From positions 1-33,706 of IMG/VR virus record IMGVR_UViG_3300043436_001123: a stretch of 33,706 bases of DNA. One strand, 5' to 3'. This document shows positions 8,247 through 15,702 of this stretch, in pieces. The position numbers and the translations under genes are program-made. Numbering within the stretch: the stretch's first letter is position 1; every line of letters begins with the position of its first letter. Under the pieces are notes generated by a model. It made no database searches, had not been told where the DNA came from, and saw only the letters and a program-made list of their open reading frames with translations. This DNA is from a virus.

Positions 8247-8368
8247 ATTACTAACCAATTACCTTGTTCATTCATACCTACTAATTCAAAACATTTTAAA
8301 TAACCGCCCTCACTAACTACGATTAACAGCGTACCGGTTTCGTCTACTATTAACCCCATTTCTATCAT
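8243..8368 (-). CDS. 41-aa protein coupled between two tail genes
   Basis: This short frame (starts MIEMGLIVDETGT, ends EQGNWLVI) fills the space between two tail genes exactly. Its ATG at 8368 overlaps the stop of the 385-aa gene as ATGA, and its TGA overlaps the ATG of the 698-aa gene in the same way. Both junctions are the form used for coupled translation throughout this genome, which argues that it is translated. It is beta-prone and has no recognisable motif. Function unknown. Confidence 0.6.
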   Translation of the reverse strand: MIEMGLIVDETGTLLIVVSEGGYLKCFELVGMNEQGNWLVI

Positions 8369-9522
8369 CTTAATTGTCTTTGGCGTGTTTGGTTTATGTC
8401 TATGTCAACTTCAAACGGTCGCAGCCTATTGTTGATGTACTTGCTATATTCGTATGTGTTATTCTTTAATGTTACCGGATAATAGTATCCGTCTTGCTCC
8501 ATGTAAATTTGAGGCGATGTAATTAACTCACTAAGCCATGTAAATTCATTATCTGTCGGTGCATCCATAGTAAGCCGCAAAGACAATACCTCTCTATTTT
8601 CGTAATTTGTTTTTGTTTCATTGTAGACATTGTTAGCATCAAAGTAAGTTACCGATGCAGCCGCTTGTCTGAAGTCGCGCTGTGTAAATGACTTACGTTC
8701 CACATCCGATGTAAGGCGGCTCAATAGGTCAAATGTTGCTGTGTCATACATACCCCACTTATTAAGGAAGTAAAGGTTTGTAGGCGTGTATTTTTGGTTG
8801 CACGATAGTACAACTCTGAATTTATCAAACGTGTTAAAATACACATCGTAATACTTCACAGCATCGGTTATAATATTTCCTAACCTTGCATTTATTGCAG
8901 CGGTTCCGATGTCTAACTGAACATACCCACCGTTTGCGTATGTGCTGCCATCGGTGGTGGTTGCTATGAGTGCATTGCTTTGATTGTAGGTATCTACTTT
9001 AAGCGTGAGCGTTGCATTTGTTTTAAATGGAATCAACAACTTTGCCCCCGTATTGATACGCGCCCCCGTTGGCCGGTTCGTGTAGAACTTGTTTAGCTTA
9101 CTTGTGCTGTCAAATGTTTTGCGTTTAAATGCCGGTGGTGCCCAATTATAGGCGCGCACTTCGCCCGATGCTAAATTACTTGTTGTTATACCGCTTACAT
9201 CCTCGCCAAACCTTATTTGATACAGTTGACTTATTTGCCCCGATGCTGAAGGCTGACAAAGATAAACATCGTCAGCAGCGTTTTCGGGTACAAACCAGGA
9301 ATAAGTAAACCCATTGCGCACAATCGGCCCCGCGTCAAAGTAGCCGTTTAGCGTTGTAGGATCTGGAAACTGTTTTACGCGCACTTGTTGCACCCCGCCA
9401 ACGAATATGTCGAACACGAATTTAAAATCTTGCCCCGCTACGTTTGTGCTGCTTACAACGTGCCACAATGAATCTTGTACCGATGGTTCGCCTGATGGTG
9501 CGAATAATGATGTTATTGCCAT
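8365..9522 (-). CDS. Tail-tip / minor tail protein
   Basis: 385 aa, beta-rich, no signal peptide or membrane segment. It reads as a Bacteroidota-phage minor tail protein: an N-terminal sandwich-like region (FKFVFDIFVGGVQQVRVKQF), then YQIRFGEDV, NKWGMYDTATFDLLSR near residue 275, and a C-terminal region ending PFEVDIDINQTRQRQLR. The 'NKWGxxD' segment recurs in such tail proteins as far as I recall. It starts directly after the TAA of the gp10-like gene (TAAATG) and overlaps the 41-aa gene. The role (distal tail or receptor-binding platform) is inferred from its place before the hub protein and tape measure. Confidence 0.6.
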   Translation of the reverse strand: MAITSLFAPSGEPSVQDSLWHVVSSTNVAGQDFKFVFDIFVGGVQQVRVKQFPDPTTLNGYFDAGPIVRNGFTYSWFVPENAADDVYLCQPSASGQISQLYQIRFGEDVSGITTSNLASGEVRAYNWAPPAFKRKTFDSTSKLNKFYTNRPTGARINTGAKLLIPFKTNATLTLKVDTYNQSNALIATTTDGSTYANGGYVQLDIGTAAINARLGNIITDAVKYYDVYFNTFDKFRVVLSCNQKYTPTNLYFLNKWGMYDTATFDLLSRLTSDVERKSFTQRDFRQAAASVTYFDANNVYNETKTNYENREVLSLRLTMDAPTDNEFTWLSELITSPQIYMEQDGYYYPVTLKNNTYEYSKYINNRLRPFEVDIDINQTRQRQLR

Positions 9523-10152
9523 TTACTTACTTGTGTTTAATCTTTGAATTGTTATTACAATATCCCTGCCCACTGCATCGGCTGCCGTTACCGCAAAATC
9601 TTTGAATACTTTGTTGAACGCGTCATCAAAGTAGTTGGTTGTTTTAATACCGTATGCCTTAATTAGGTAAATCAAAGTATTTATTTTGCTATCCAACGCG
9701 CTCACGCCTTTGCGCTCTAATCCTATTCCTACTGCTTTGTCTTTTCTTACGTTTCTTATCTTTGCCCTACCGCTCAATACATAGTCGCTTATTGATTTGC
9801 GACCTTCTCTATTCATACCAAATGTTTTATATTGGTATGGACTTGTCGGAGCGTTTGCGCTGCTTTTAACACCCTTAACACCCTTATTCGGGAAATCGTA
9901 ATAATTCAGCATTCTAATCGTTAGCGTGTTGCCCTCCTCGTTTACTTCCGGAATTATGCTATCTGCTAATTTGCCTGAGCCAAACATTTCTTTTTGCTTC
10001 ATGCTTTCAGCTAACTCAATAGCAAAGTCGCTACCGTATTGCACTAATATCTTTTGCAACACCGTTAACGGAACTGGCCCTGGCCTATCTTCTCCAAAGG
10101 AGCCCAATTCCGCTAACGCGTCAGATTGTGCTTTGCTTATACTGATACTCAT
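9523..10152 (-). CDS. HK97 gp10-like head-tail / tail completion protein
   Basis: 209 aa. Residues about 55-110 contain GSGKLADSI, a beta segment, YYDFPNKGVKG and a C-terminal YFDDAFNKVF. This is the arrangement of HK97-gp10-like tail-completion proteins: 'tGxLrxSI ... Y..yvE.Gt ... fl.pAf'. Such proteins act at the head-tail joint or in tail assembly. The start (ATG 10152) lies 32 nt inside the -1 frame extension of the upstream gene, so these frames overlap. A weak AAGGG precedes the start. The first 25 residues are unlike the family and may be an extension. Confidence 0.6.
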   Translation of the reverse strand: MSISISKAQSDALAELGSFGEDRPGPVPLTVLQKILVQYGSDFAIELAESMKQKEMFGSGKLADSIIPEVNEEGNTLTIRMLNYYDFPNKGVKGVKSSANAPTSPYQYKTFGMNREGRKSISDYVLSGRAKIRNVRKDKAVGIGLERKGVSALDSKINTLIYLIKAYGIKTTNYFDDAFNKVFKDFAVTAADAVGRDIVITIQRLNTSK

Positions 10153-10863
10153 CGAATGCCCTTTTTGTTTTAATATAATTCAAATCATTTAAGAACTGCA
10201 ACACCGGTAAATCCATTGCCTCGTTTACGCTGATAGCTTCAAACTCCGATACCATTTTGGCATTGTAAATCCATCCAAAGTTTGATGTAAACCCTGTAGG
10301 ATCCGGTTTGCCTCCGCTTCCGGTATCATCTTCGCCGTCATCTCCTGCACTAAATAAGGATGCAAAGCCTTCATTGATTCCGTAAAAACTGCGTAAAAAA
10401 AAACCGCTGCATGGTACGCAGCCGCAAAATCAAGGTGTTTCATGTCATCGGCAATAAGTTCGTGTTGCCATGCCTCCGGCTTTGTTGGCTTTAACCATTT
10501 GTAAGGTGTGGCCATAGATGCCAATATCAAATGCAGATTGCCTATAATGTCCGCGCTGAATGTCGCAACCTCAATATAACGGCCTGCGTTAAACGGTGGG
10601 CGTTTCAAATCATAGTTAAATTTATAGAGCCTACCATTTGCACGGTAAAAATTACGCGGCTTGTCTTTCTCAATATTCTGCATTTTGATGCTGAATGCCT
10701 TAGATACCTTTGTACATACCTTGTTGAACTGTTTAAGGCTCATGGCGTTAATCTGGTCGGTATTGTAACCCGTCATAGCCTTAACGTACTGCACAGCCTT
10801 ATCCTCATCGTTTAAGGCATAGTTACTAATTCTGTAAACCTCTTGAAATTGTGCTACATTCAT
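10121..10863 (-). CDS. Predicted -1 frameshift product (gpGT-like), 247 aa
   Basis: Zero-frame codons GTT TTT TTT TAC (10404-10393) give the heptamer T TTT TTT, a canonical -1 slippery site, at Phe155-Phe156. After a -1 shift the frame is open for 91 more codons to TGA at 10123-10121. The new tail reads LRSFYGINEGFASLF, then an acidic Gly-rich linker (AGDDGEDDTGSGGKPDP), then GFTSNFGWIYNAKMVSEF and LPVLQFLNDLNYIKTK. It looks like a folded domain joined by a linker, not random translation. It overlaps the next gene by 32 nt. I saw no clear downstream pseudoknot. An internal ATG (MVSEF) could also start a separate short product. Confidence 0.6.
10225..10863 (-). CDS. Tail assembly chaperone, unshifted form (gpG-like)
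   Basis: 212 aa in the zero frame. It starts at ATG 10863, 16 nt after the terL stop. The N-terminal two thirds are helical (YRISNYALNDEDKAVQYVKA, KQFNKVCTKVSKAF). A YHAAVFFYAVF segment is encoded by a run of nine T (10403-10395), after which this frame continues for 56 residues, ending MPKWYRSLKLSA. I interpret it as the short product of a frameshift pair of the lambda gpG/gpGT type, on three grounds. The slippery run is in the correct register, both downstream frames look like real protein, and the gene lies upstream of the tape measure. I do not recognise sequence similarity to any named chaperone. Confidence 0.65.
   Translation of the reverse strand: MNVAQFQEVYRISNYALNDEDKAVQYVKAMTGYNTDQINAMSLKQFNKVCTKVSKAFSIKMQNIEKDKPRNFYRANGRLYKFNYDLKRPPFNAGRYIEVATFSADIIGNLHLILASMATPYKWLKPTKPEAWQHELIADDMKHLDFAAAYHAAVFFYAVFTESMKALHPYLVQEMTAKMIPEAEANRILQGLHQTLDGFTMPKWYRSLKLSA
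10395..10403 (-). promoter_or_regulatory. Slippery run for -1 ribosomal frameshift
   Basis: Nine consecutive T on the coding (minus) strand, in the register G GTT TTT TTT TAC, so the tRNAs on TTT TTT can re-pair one base back. The run lies where the unshifted and shifted frames of the putative tail chaperone part company. Confidence 0.65.
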
Positions 10864-10879
10864 AATGTATTGTATAATT

Positions 10880-12049
10880 TTAGATGATATGGTAATGACC
10901 GAAGTGCTTATAATCTATGCGGCATTTGTCAGCAAGGGCCAAAGCTATGACAGTGTCATCGTGAAAGCCATCGGGCGCCGTGTATTTAACGCCTGTGGAT
11001 GTGTAACGATATTCAAATATTTCTAACTCGTCTTGCATAACTCCAGACAATACCGATATTTCGTTTTTGTGGATGCTAGATGCCAAACCCTCCATTAATT
11101 GTTGTTTGCTGCTGCTGCTAAACTTAAACCCTGTCATCTTTTGAAACGACTTTTGGATGTCTTCGACAATGGCATCGCCCACGCCGGTAGAGTCAATCAA
11201 AACGGGTTTGCTTCTGTCTATCGTTAGTATAAAGTCCTTTGTCTGTTTCCAATCTTTTTGGAAGCGTTGGTAATACGAAACATCCCCGTTTTTGTCAAGG
11301 CCAATTATCACAGTCCAATCGACCGACTTTGCCAAATCAATACCGTAATACAATGGCGGTAGTTTGCTTAGTGGCTTAATGCAGGCGCGTATGTTATCGG
11401 AGCCAAACGGGTTAGCCGCATTCTCCATCGGGTTGGCCATGTACTCCTGTTCAAATACAGCGCGTGGCAGTTGCCGCTTTGCATCGTCTATTTCTTTTGG
11501 ATCAATAAACGGGTTATCGTAAGTGCTAAATGAAAAGGCTTCCCAATCAGGTTCGCCGTGCCTCATAAATAACGAGTAAAAGAAATTGCGGCCTTTTGGT
11601 GTGCTTAGGAATATAGCTTTGCCTTTGTAATCGGTCAGCGTTGGCCGTATGGCATTGTTCCACCCATCTTCTAAGTTTGCAATGTAGCTGGCCTCATCAA
11701 CAATAGCAAGATGGAATTTAAGGCCGCGCATATTGTCAAGGCGTTCGCCCGTAAAAAACCGTATTGAACCGCCCGTAATAAAGTTTATTACAAGGTCGGC
11801 CTCGTTCTTTGTTAGTATTTTGGAGGGTAGTTCTTTGATTAACTCTTGAAAAAATACTTTGCCTAATTGATAAGTGGGCGTTATGTATGCAACTTTCTTT
11901 TTTTCGATACCTGCTTCTACAGCCATAGACTGTGAAATCAATGATTTACCAAATCTTCGACCGGCCATCATTACGACAAACCTTGCTTTACAATTAAGTA
12001 TTTCTAATTGTTTTTCGTGTGGGTTTGGTAATTTAACATCAATTATCAT
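10880..12049 (-). CDS. terL: Terminase large subunit
   Basis: 389 aa. The N-terminal ATPase has a Walker A-like GRRFGKS (30-36), a Walker B LAIVDEA (114-120) and a coupling motif FLSTPKG (147-153). The C-terminal RNase H-like nuclease has acidic residues in YYGIDLAKSVDW (near 234), VLIDSTGVGD (near 285) and FHDDTVIALALAD (near 365). It cuts and pumps concatemeric DNA into the prohead through the portal. At 389 aa it is short but complete in motifs. It lies directly after the small terminase gene and before the frameshift gene. Confidence 0.93.
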   Translation of the reverse strand: MIIDVKLPNPHEKQLEILNCKARFVVMMAGRRFGKSLISQSMAVEAGIEKKKVAYITPTYQLGKVFFQELIKELPSKILTKNEADLVINFITGGSIRFFTGERLDNMRGLKFHLAIVDEASYIANLEDGWNNAIRPTLTDYKGKAIFLSTPKGRNFFYSLFMRHGEPDWEAFSFSTYDNPFIDPKEIDDAKRQLPRAVFEQEYMANPMENAANPFGSDNIRACIKPLSKLPPLYYGIDLAKSVDWTVIIGLDKNGDVSYYQRFQKDWKQTKDFILTIDRSKPVLIDSTGVGDAIVEDIQKSFQKMTGFKFSSSSKQQLMEGLASSIHKNEISVLSGVMQDELEIFEYRYTSTGVKYTAPDGFHDDTVIALALADKCRIDYKHFGHYHII

Positions 12050-12077
12050 ACTATTTTATAAATGCAAACTATTTTAT

Positions 12078-12479
12078 TCACTGTTTCGTTATTCTTATTT
12101 CATTTATTTGATGTGAATTATCAGTCTTGTCAATCAAACCTAATAATCTGGCGGTAACATGATGCTGATAAACGCCACACATTGCCCCGCAAAGCTGATC
12201 GTCTTTTGTAATGCTATCAATCAACTTCATTACGTTTACATATTCGTCATACCCGCCGTTTAAATTGTAACGGTAGTGGTCGATGTTGTACGATATTAAA
12301 CCGTTTTGTGCTAACCAGTTATCAAAGCCGTTTTGCGTTAATGGTCTTTCTTTCAATCGTTCAACGCTGTTGCCATCTTTGCCGACAAAGTCATGCACCT
12401 TGTACGGGTTAGCTTTGCACCAGTCTCGGTAATTTTGGAATAACTCCCACATTTTTTCGGGTGTTTCTATATTTTTCAT
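12078..12479 (-). CDS. terS: Terminase small subunit, gp3 DNA-packaging type
   Basis: 133 aa. It matches the pattern of the gp3-type DNA-packaging proteins of Bacteroidota phages: an N-terminal helix (ETPEKMWELFQNYRDWCKAN), a KVHDFVGKDG turn, LKERPLTQNGFDNWL, and a C-terminal AMCGVYQHHVTARLLGLID segment. The small subunit recognises phage DNA and regulates the large subunit. Its ATG (12479) overlaps the stop of the upstream glycosyltransferase as ATGA, and terL follows after 28 nt. No cos or pac site could be identified by eye. Confidence 0.8.
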   Translation of the reverse strand: MKNIETPEKMWELFQNYRDWCKANPYKVHDFVGKDGNSVERLKERPLTQNGFDNWLAQNGLISYNIDHYRYNLNGGYDEYVNVMKLIDSITKDDQLCGAMCGVYQHHVTARLLGLIDKTDNSHQINEIRITKQ

Positions 12480-13045
12480 AGTCTATTTTTATAAATGTTT
12501 TGTCCTTGTTTGTATCTGTGTTTTTCGTTTTCTGCAACCAGTTGCATTTTGTCCCATCCGTATTCATTACCAACTGCATGAAAGCCGATGTGATGACCAA
12601 ACGGCCCTACAACGTAGTAGGTGTTTATTCCAAGCGCGTGGCAGCGTTCGCAGTAATCCAAATCAATCGGGCCGTAAGGGAACATCGATTCATTAAAATA
12701 ACCAACGCGGTCGATGGTGTCTTTTGTCATTAACCAGTTTGAAATAATTAACTGATTGCTTACATGGGTTACGGGTTGTTCTAAAGGCATTGCTACAATA
12801 CCAGCGGCCGGATATGTTTGAATAGCCTCTTGCATCATTTTAAGCCAATTCTGTGGCATCTTTATGTCATTGGCTAAGAAAACCACACTATCGTAGTTTC
12901 CTTCGTTCATGAGGTCAATACCATCGTTTAAGGCGTTGGCAATGCCTTCAGTGTTTACCGCCTTCCAATTCTTACTACCCGCCGCCTCATGTATAAGGTT
13001 GTATGGTCGATTGCCGTAAACTAAGCCGATAATGAGTGTGTTCAT
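12476..13045 (-). CDS. Glycosyltransferase family 2-like
   Basis: 189 aa from ATG 13045 (MNTLIIGLVYGNRPYN). The longer open frame upstream of this ATG overlaps the acyltransferase gene and is not credible; the ATG overlaps that gene's stop as ATGA. The fold reads as GT-A: an N-terminal beta strand, YDSVVFLANDIKMPQNW (about 54-70) where the GT2 'DxD'-like metal site is replaced by NDI, then YFNESMFPYGPIDLDYCERC. The last segment, with its 'DxDYC' motif, is common in GT2 enzymes that act on rhamnose or other surface glycans. The protein is short and lacks a membrane anchor, so it would act in the cytoplasm. Acceptor unknown. Confidence 0.75.
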   Translation of the reverse strand: MNTLIIGLVYGNRPYNLIHEAAGSKNWKAVNTEGIANALNDGIDLMNEGNYDSVVFLANDIKMPQNWLKMMQEAIQTYPAAGIVAMPLEQPVTHVSNQLIISNWLMTKDTIDRVGYFNESMFPYGPIDLDYCERCHALGINTYYVVGPFGHHIGFHAVGNEYGWDKMQLVAENEKHRYKQGQNIYKNRL

Positions 13046-13539
13046 TTTTTTATGTTTTCTCCTAATAATTTTGCAGGGTTGCCAGCGTATTTCATACTCG
13101 GTGCCATAACTAACCCCTTTGTAATTACAGAACCCATACCAATCATGCAACGTGCTGGAATCATTTTGCGCTGATGTATAACAGCGTTTAACCCAATGTT
13201 TGTTTCTTTGCCAATGTTCGCATGGCCGCCAATCTTTGCACCGCAAGAAATGGTTACCCCGTTATGAATAAACGCATCGTGGCCAACGTGCGCGTGTTTC
13301 ATAATGTAAGCGTTCGGCCCAACATAGGTGGTTTGCTCAACACCTGCATCAATCGTAATCAATCCCGTTAGTATTGCCCCGTTACTAATTCGCACGCCCT
13401 TTGTACTTTCTTTACCTTTCCATTCGGCTGGTGCGCCAATTATGCAGTACGGCCCTATCTGCACGTTTTCCTCAATTACAACTCCATCGTAAATTATGGC
13501 GGTCGGATGTATTACCGCTGTTTCATGTATTGCTTTCAT
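13042..13539 (-). CDS. Left-handed beta-helix acyltransferase (hexapeptide repeat)
   Basis: 165 aa from ATG 13539; a TTG two codons upstream is less likely. It is built of hexapeptide repeats of the form [IV]-G-x-x-x-x: HPTAIIYDGVVIEENVQIG, TTYVGPNAYIMKHAHVG, HNGVTISCGAKIGGHANIG and TNIGLNAVIHQ. The ending GSVITKGLVMAPSMKYAGNP is the usual LpxA/maa-family end, with a conserved NPAK. A His in KHAHVGHDAF fits the catalytic His of LpxA-type enzymes. The family transfers acetyl or other acyl groups to sugars. Lying between two glycosyltransferases, it probably decorates a glycan. It overlaps the 94-aa gene upstream by 17 nt. Confidence 0.85.
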   Translation of the reverse strand: MKAIHETAVIHPTAIIYDGVVIEENVQIGPYCIIGAPAEWKGKESTKGVRISNGAILTGLITIDAGVEQTTYVGPNAYIMKHAHVGHDAFIHNGVTISCGAKIGGHANIGKETNIGLNAVIHQRKMIPARCMIGMGSVITKGLVMAPSMKYAGNPAKLLGENIKK

Positions 13540-13807
13540 TTTCAAACCATTTATAAACTGTTATCAATGCCTCAACCAAACAAGCCGGACAAGTTCGGTT
13601 AACGTGAAAATAAGGATCCGCTACAAGATACGCATTAAAGACCGCATCTTGAATGTGCGGATGAAAACCAACTAACTCCTGCGAACGCATAAAAAAATCA
13701 TAAACGTGCTTATGTTCCGATAAGGTTTTCAAATGCGGCTTTACGTCTTGCGTTGATGTCTGCAAAGTTGTATTCTCTAATTGCCCATTCGTAAAGTCTT
13801 TCTCCAT
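13523..13807 (-). CDS. Conserved 94-aa protein of the glycan cluster
   Basis: The frame opens at ATG 13807 (94 aa), but this start would overlap the upstream glycosyltransferase by 98 nt. A TTG within the sequence LKTLSEHKHVYDFF (near 13732) or ATG 13690 would give shorter forms, and the start is uncertain. The core has FHPHIQDAVFNAYLVADP and NRTCPACLVEALITVYKWFE, with a CPAC motif and an amphipathic C-terminal helix. I recall similar short 'DAYxxADPxF...CxxC' proteins in Bacteroidota phages but no function. A metal-binding or redox role for CPAC is only a possibility. Confidence 0.6.
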   Translation of the reverse strand: MEKDFTNGQLENTTLQTSTQDVKPHLKTLSEHKHVYDFFMRSQELVGFHPHIQDAVFNAYLVADPYFHVNRTCPACLVEALITVYKWFENESNT

Positions 13808-14702
13808 AATCTATACACGCTTGTTTGTTATTGATAAGATAATTCATATTTTTATACCAATCCGATTGTTTCTCAACCCACAATACCGGTGCATCGTCAT
13901 TGCTGTACGGTGCTACCTTGCTGCATATTACGGGTAATTTCTTACACGCCGCCTCTAATAGTTTTAAGTTTGACTTACACCCGTGCCATTCGCTTTGCTC
14001 CAAAGGTACAAGCATAATTTCTGCATGAGCGAACATAGCCATGTAGTTTAACGGTGGCAATCCTGGCAGGGGTAGGTTTGATAATGTCAACCCCGCTGTA
14101 AAGTGGCTAAACATACGCCGCCATGTTTCGCTTTCAACATACCCACCCATTACCATCGTGATCTTGTTTGCGTGTGATTGTAGGCGCTTTATCGGGTTTT
14201 TCAATATTGCGATGTCGGGCTCATGGCTTGAACCGCCCGCCCAAAATATACGAGTGCGTTCCGATGGCACTTTGTCCTGTGTAAACTGATGTTCGCCATA
14301 AGGTAAGGCGTTAGGGAATATGTGTACGTTATCATTGAACGGCCTAACCTTTGCAGCAAGTTGTTCATTGGTTACGGTTACCATATCGGCCATGCGGATG
14401 TTGTTTTCAATCCTTGCAGCCATTTGTTGATATGTATGATAATTCGGATGGTTTGCCGGTAACACCCAGTAATCGTCTAAGTCCAAAACTACTTTGCAAT
14501 TTAGCAACTCTTTGAGTGCAGGCCAATCGTTATCGAATACGCTAATACGGTTGTAAAGCAATACATCCCACCCTTCCGATAGTTTCTCCTCTGTGGGTAG
14601 GTTAGTTACGAATGCTTCGACATCGGGCATAAACCCAAGGGGTAATACAACGCGATGGAAACCGCATCCACTATCGGGATATGAAAGGCCGAGTATCTTC
14701 AT
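13710..14702 (-). CDS. Glycosyltransferase, GT-B / family 4-like
   Basis: 330 aa from ATG 14702, which overlaps the upstream stop as ATGA. The N-terminus (KILGLSYPDSGCGFHRVVLP) is a GT-B first strand and glycine-rich loop. VVLDLDDYWVLPANHP follows near residue 80, as in phage and bacterial GT4 proteins. Then come MVTVTNEQLA, NVHIFPNALPY and RIFWAGGSSHEPDI, the donor-domain opening. The C-terminal half has EIMLVPLEQSEWHGCKSNLKL and LLEAACKKLPVICSKVAPY, with the glutamate pattern (LEA...PVI) that contacts the nucleotide sugar. It would transfer a sugar in the cytoplasm. Target unknown: host surface glycan, virion protein or DNA base. Confidence 0.85.
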   Translation of the reverse strand: MKILGLSYPDSGCGFHRVVLPLGFMPDVEAFVTNLPTEEKLSEGWDVLLYNRISVFDNDWPALKELLNCKVVLDLDDYWVLPANHPNYHTYQQMAARIENNIRMADMVTVTNEQLAAKVRPFNDNVHIFPNALPYGEHQFTQDKVPSERTRIFWAGGSSHEPDIAILKNPIKRLQSHANKITMVMGGYVESETWRRMFSHFTAGLTLSNLPLPGLPPLNYMAMFAHAEIMLVPLEQSEWHGCKSNLKLLEAACKKLPVICSKVAPYSNDDAPVLWVEKQSDWYKNMNYLINNKQACIDYGERLYEWAIREYNFADINARRKAAFENLIGT

Positions 14703-14914
14703 AAGCACTCCCGTTTAAGAAAGTTTACAATAAATTGCAACCTACATTCGCATAACCAACCGTCATCATGACTGCATATTTGTTTGTAATCCATGACAGA
14801 CCTTGGATGTGCTTTGTCTTCATAGGTAGTTCTTGCGCTTAACTTTTCAACAAGTTCTCTGATAAAGTGTTCTTCGGGTATTCCGTCAAGGTTTATTAAA
14901 TCTTTTGTTTGCAT
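14699..14914 (-). CDS. Hypothetical 71-aa protein
   Basis: A 71-aa protein, not recognised. It is hydrophilic with an acidic N-terminus (LINLDGIPEEHFIREL) and several Cys and His residues in the C-terminal half (KQICSHDDGWLCECRLQF). These could bind a metal, but the spacing matches no classical finger I know. Its stop overlaps the GT4 start (ATGA), and its own ATG (14914) lies 5 nt from the upstream membrane-protein stop, so it belongs to the same operon. Confidence 0.6.
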   Translation of the reverse strand: MQTKDLINLDGIPEEHFIRELVEKLSARTTYEDKAHPRSVMDYKQICSHDDGWLCECRLQFIVNFLKRECL

Positions 14915-14919
14915 AATAA

Positions 14920-15165
14920 TTATTTTATTTTCCCTCCTAAATAAGCCGCGCCTAATAACGTGGCTATAATTGTGCTACACTCATTGGGCAATATTAGTAA
15001 TAAAATGCACATCCAAAACGCCATACACGTTACACAGTCCAAAGGCTTTAACCTCCGACCAGGTGCATAGTTGTAAAAGCGTTTAATGACTTTGTGAACG
15101 CCTAACACCTCAACAAAGGTAAAGGCAAACAATACCGCCGCAATGATTGTAATGATGTAACTCAT
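14920..15165 (-). CDS. Small membrane protein
   Basis: 81 aa with two hydrophobic segments: IITIIAAVLFAFTFVEVLGV (about 4-23) and FWMCILLLILP with a following TIIATLLGAAYLGG (about 50-78). A short basic cytoplasmic-type loop (KVIKRFYNYAPGRRLKPLDC) with a CVTC pair lies between them. It resembles small two- or three-pass proteins often found in Bacteroidota phages ('LDCxxCxxFW'), whose function I do not know. Its start overlaps the stop of the sigma-like gene (ATGA). A role in glycan flipping or membrane anchoring of the neighbouring enzymes is conjecture. Confidence 0.65.
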   Translation of the reverse strand: MSYIITIIAAVLFAFTFVEVLGVHKVIKRFYNYAPGRRLKPLDCVTCMAFWMCILLLILPNECSTIIATLLGAAYLGGKIK

Positions 15166-15680
15166 TGGTTTTTTATTAATTCTTTTAATTCCTGTTTAAC
15201 CTTAGCCAAAACAAACTGAACGTGATGTTTAGGTATTCCGTAATGCTTAGCCACCTTGTCGCACGATCTAAGTTCAATGTATGAATTAAAAAGCAACGCC
15301 TCGTGATGGTCTGTGATGCTTCCGTTCTGCATCTTGTTTACGATTGCCTTACTTGCAACGTGTACGCTGTCGCTATAATCTACGCCCGTCATTTGGCTAT
15401 AAAGGTAGTTGCTTAGCTTTTGCATGTCTTTCTTTCTAAACTTAGTATAAAACACGCTTGTTGAACTTGTTGCCATGTTCCATACTATCTTAAGCGCAAA
15501 GGCTAACAACTTATCACGATCTTTTAATTCGATTATCTTTTCACAGGGTTGCTGCAGTAATGCCAGTGCCAATTCCTGTCTGAGGTCATCTTGCAAACTC
15601 TCATGGCTGCATTTACCAATCAAAGTGTTTACTTCTTTGCTTAGGTAAATTTGCTCAATATATTGGCGGCAGTCAGTCAT
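15162..15680 (-). CDS. Sigma-factor-like / HTH regulatory protein
   Basis: 172 aa. Residues about 25-75 (LQDDLRQELALALL, ... KLLAFALKIVWNMATSS) resemble the region 2 helices of small sigma-70-like factors ('DLxQExxLxLL'). The C-terminal 50 residues (HHEALLFNSYIELRSCDKVA, then KHYGIPKHHVQFVLAKVKQEL) read as a region 4-like helix-turn-helix. The middle (FYTKFRKK) is basic. The position between early DNA-metabolism genes and late packaging and structural genes fits a middle/late transcription regulator. Similarity is weak by eye and this is a pattern-based call; a plain HTH protein is the main alternative. Confidence 0.5.
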   Translation of the reverse strand: MTDCRQYIEQIYLSKEVNTLIGKCSHESLQDDLRQELALALLQQPCEKIIELKDRDKLLAFALKIVWNMATSSTSVFYTKFRKKDMQKLSNYLYSQMTGVDYSDSVHVASKAIVNKMQNGSITDHHEALLFNSYIELRSCDKVAKHYGIPKHHVQFVLAKVKQELKELIKNQ

Positions 15681-15702
15681 AATGCGTATCGAAACATAAA
15701 TT

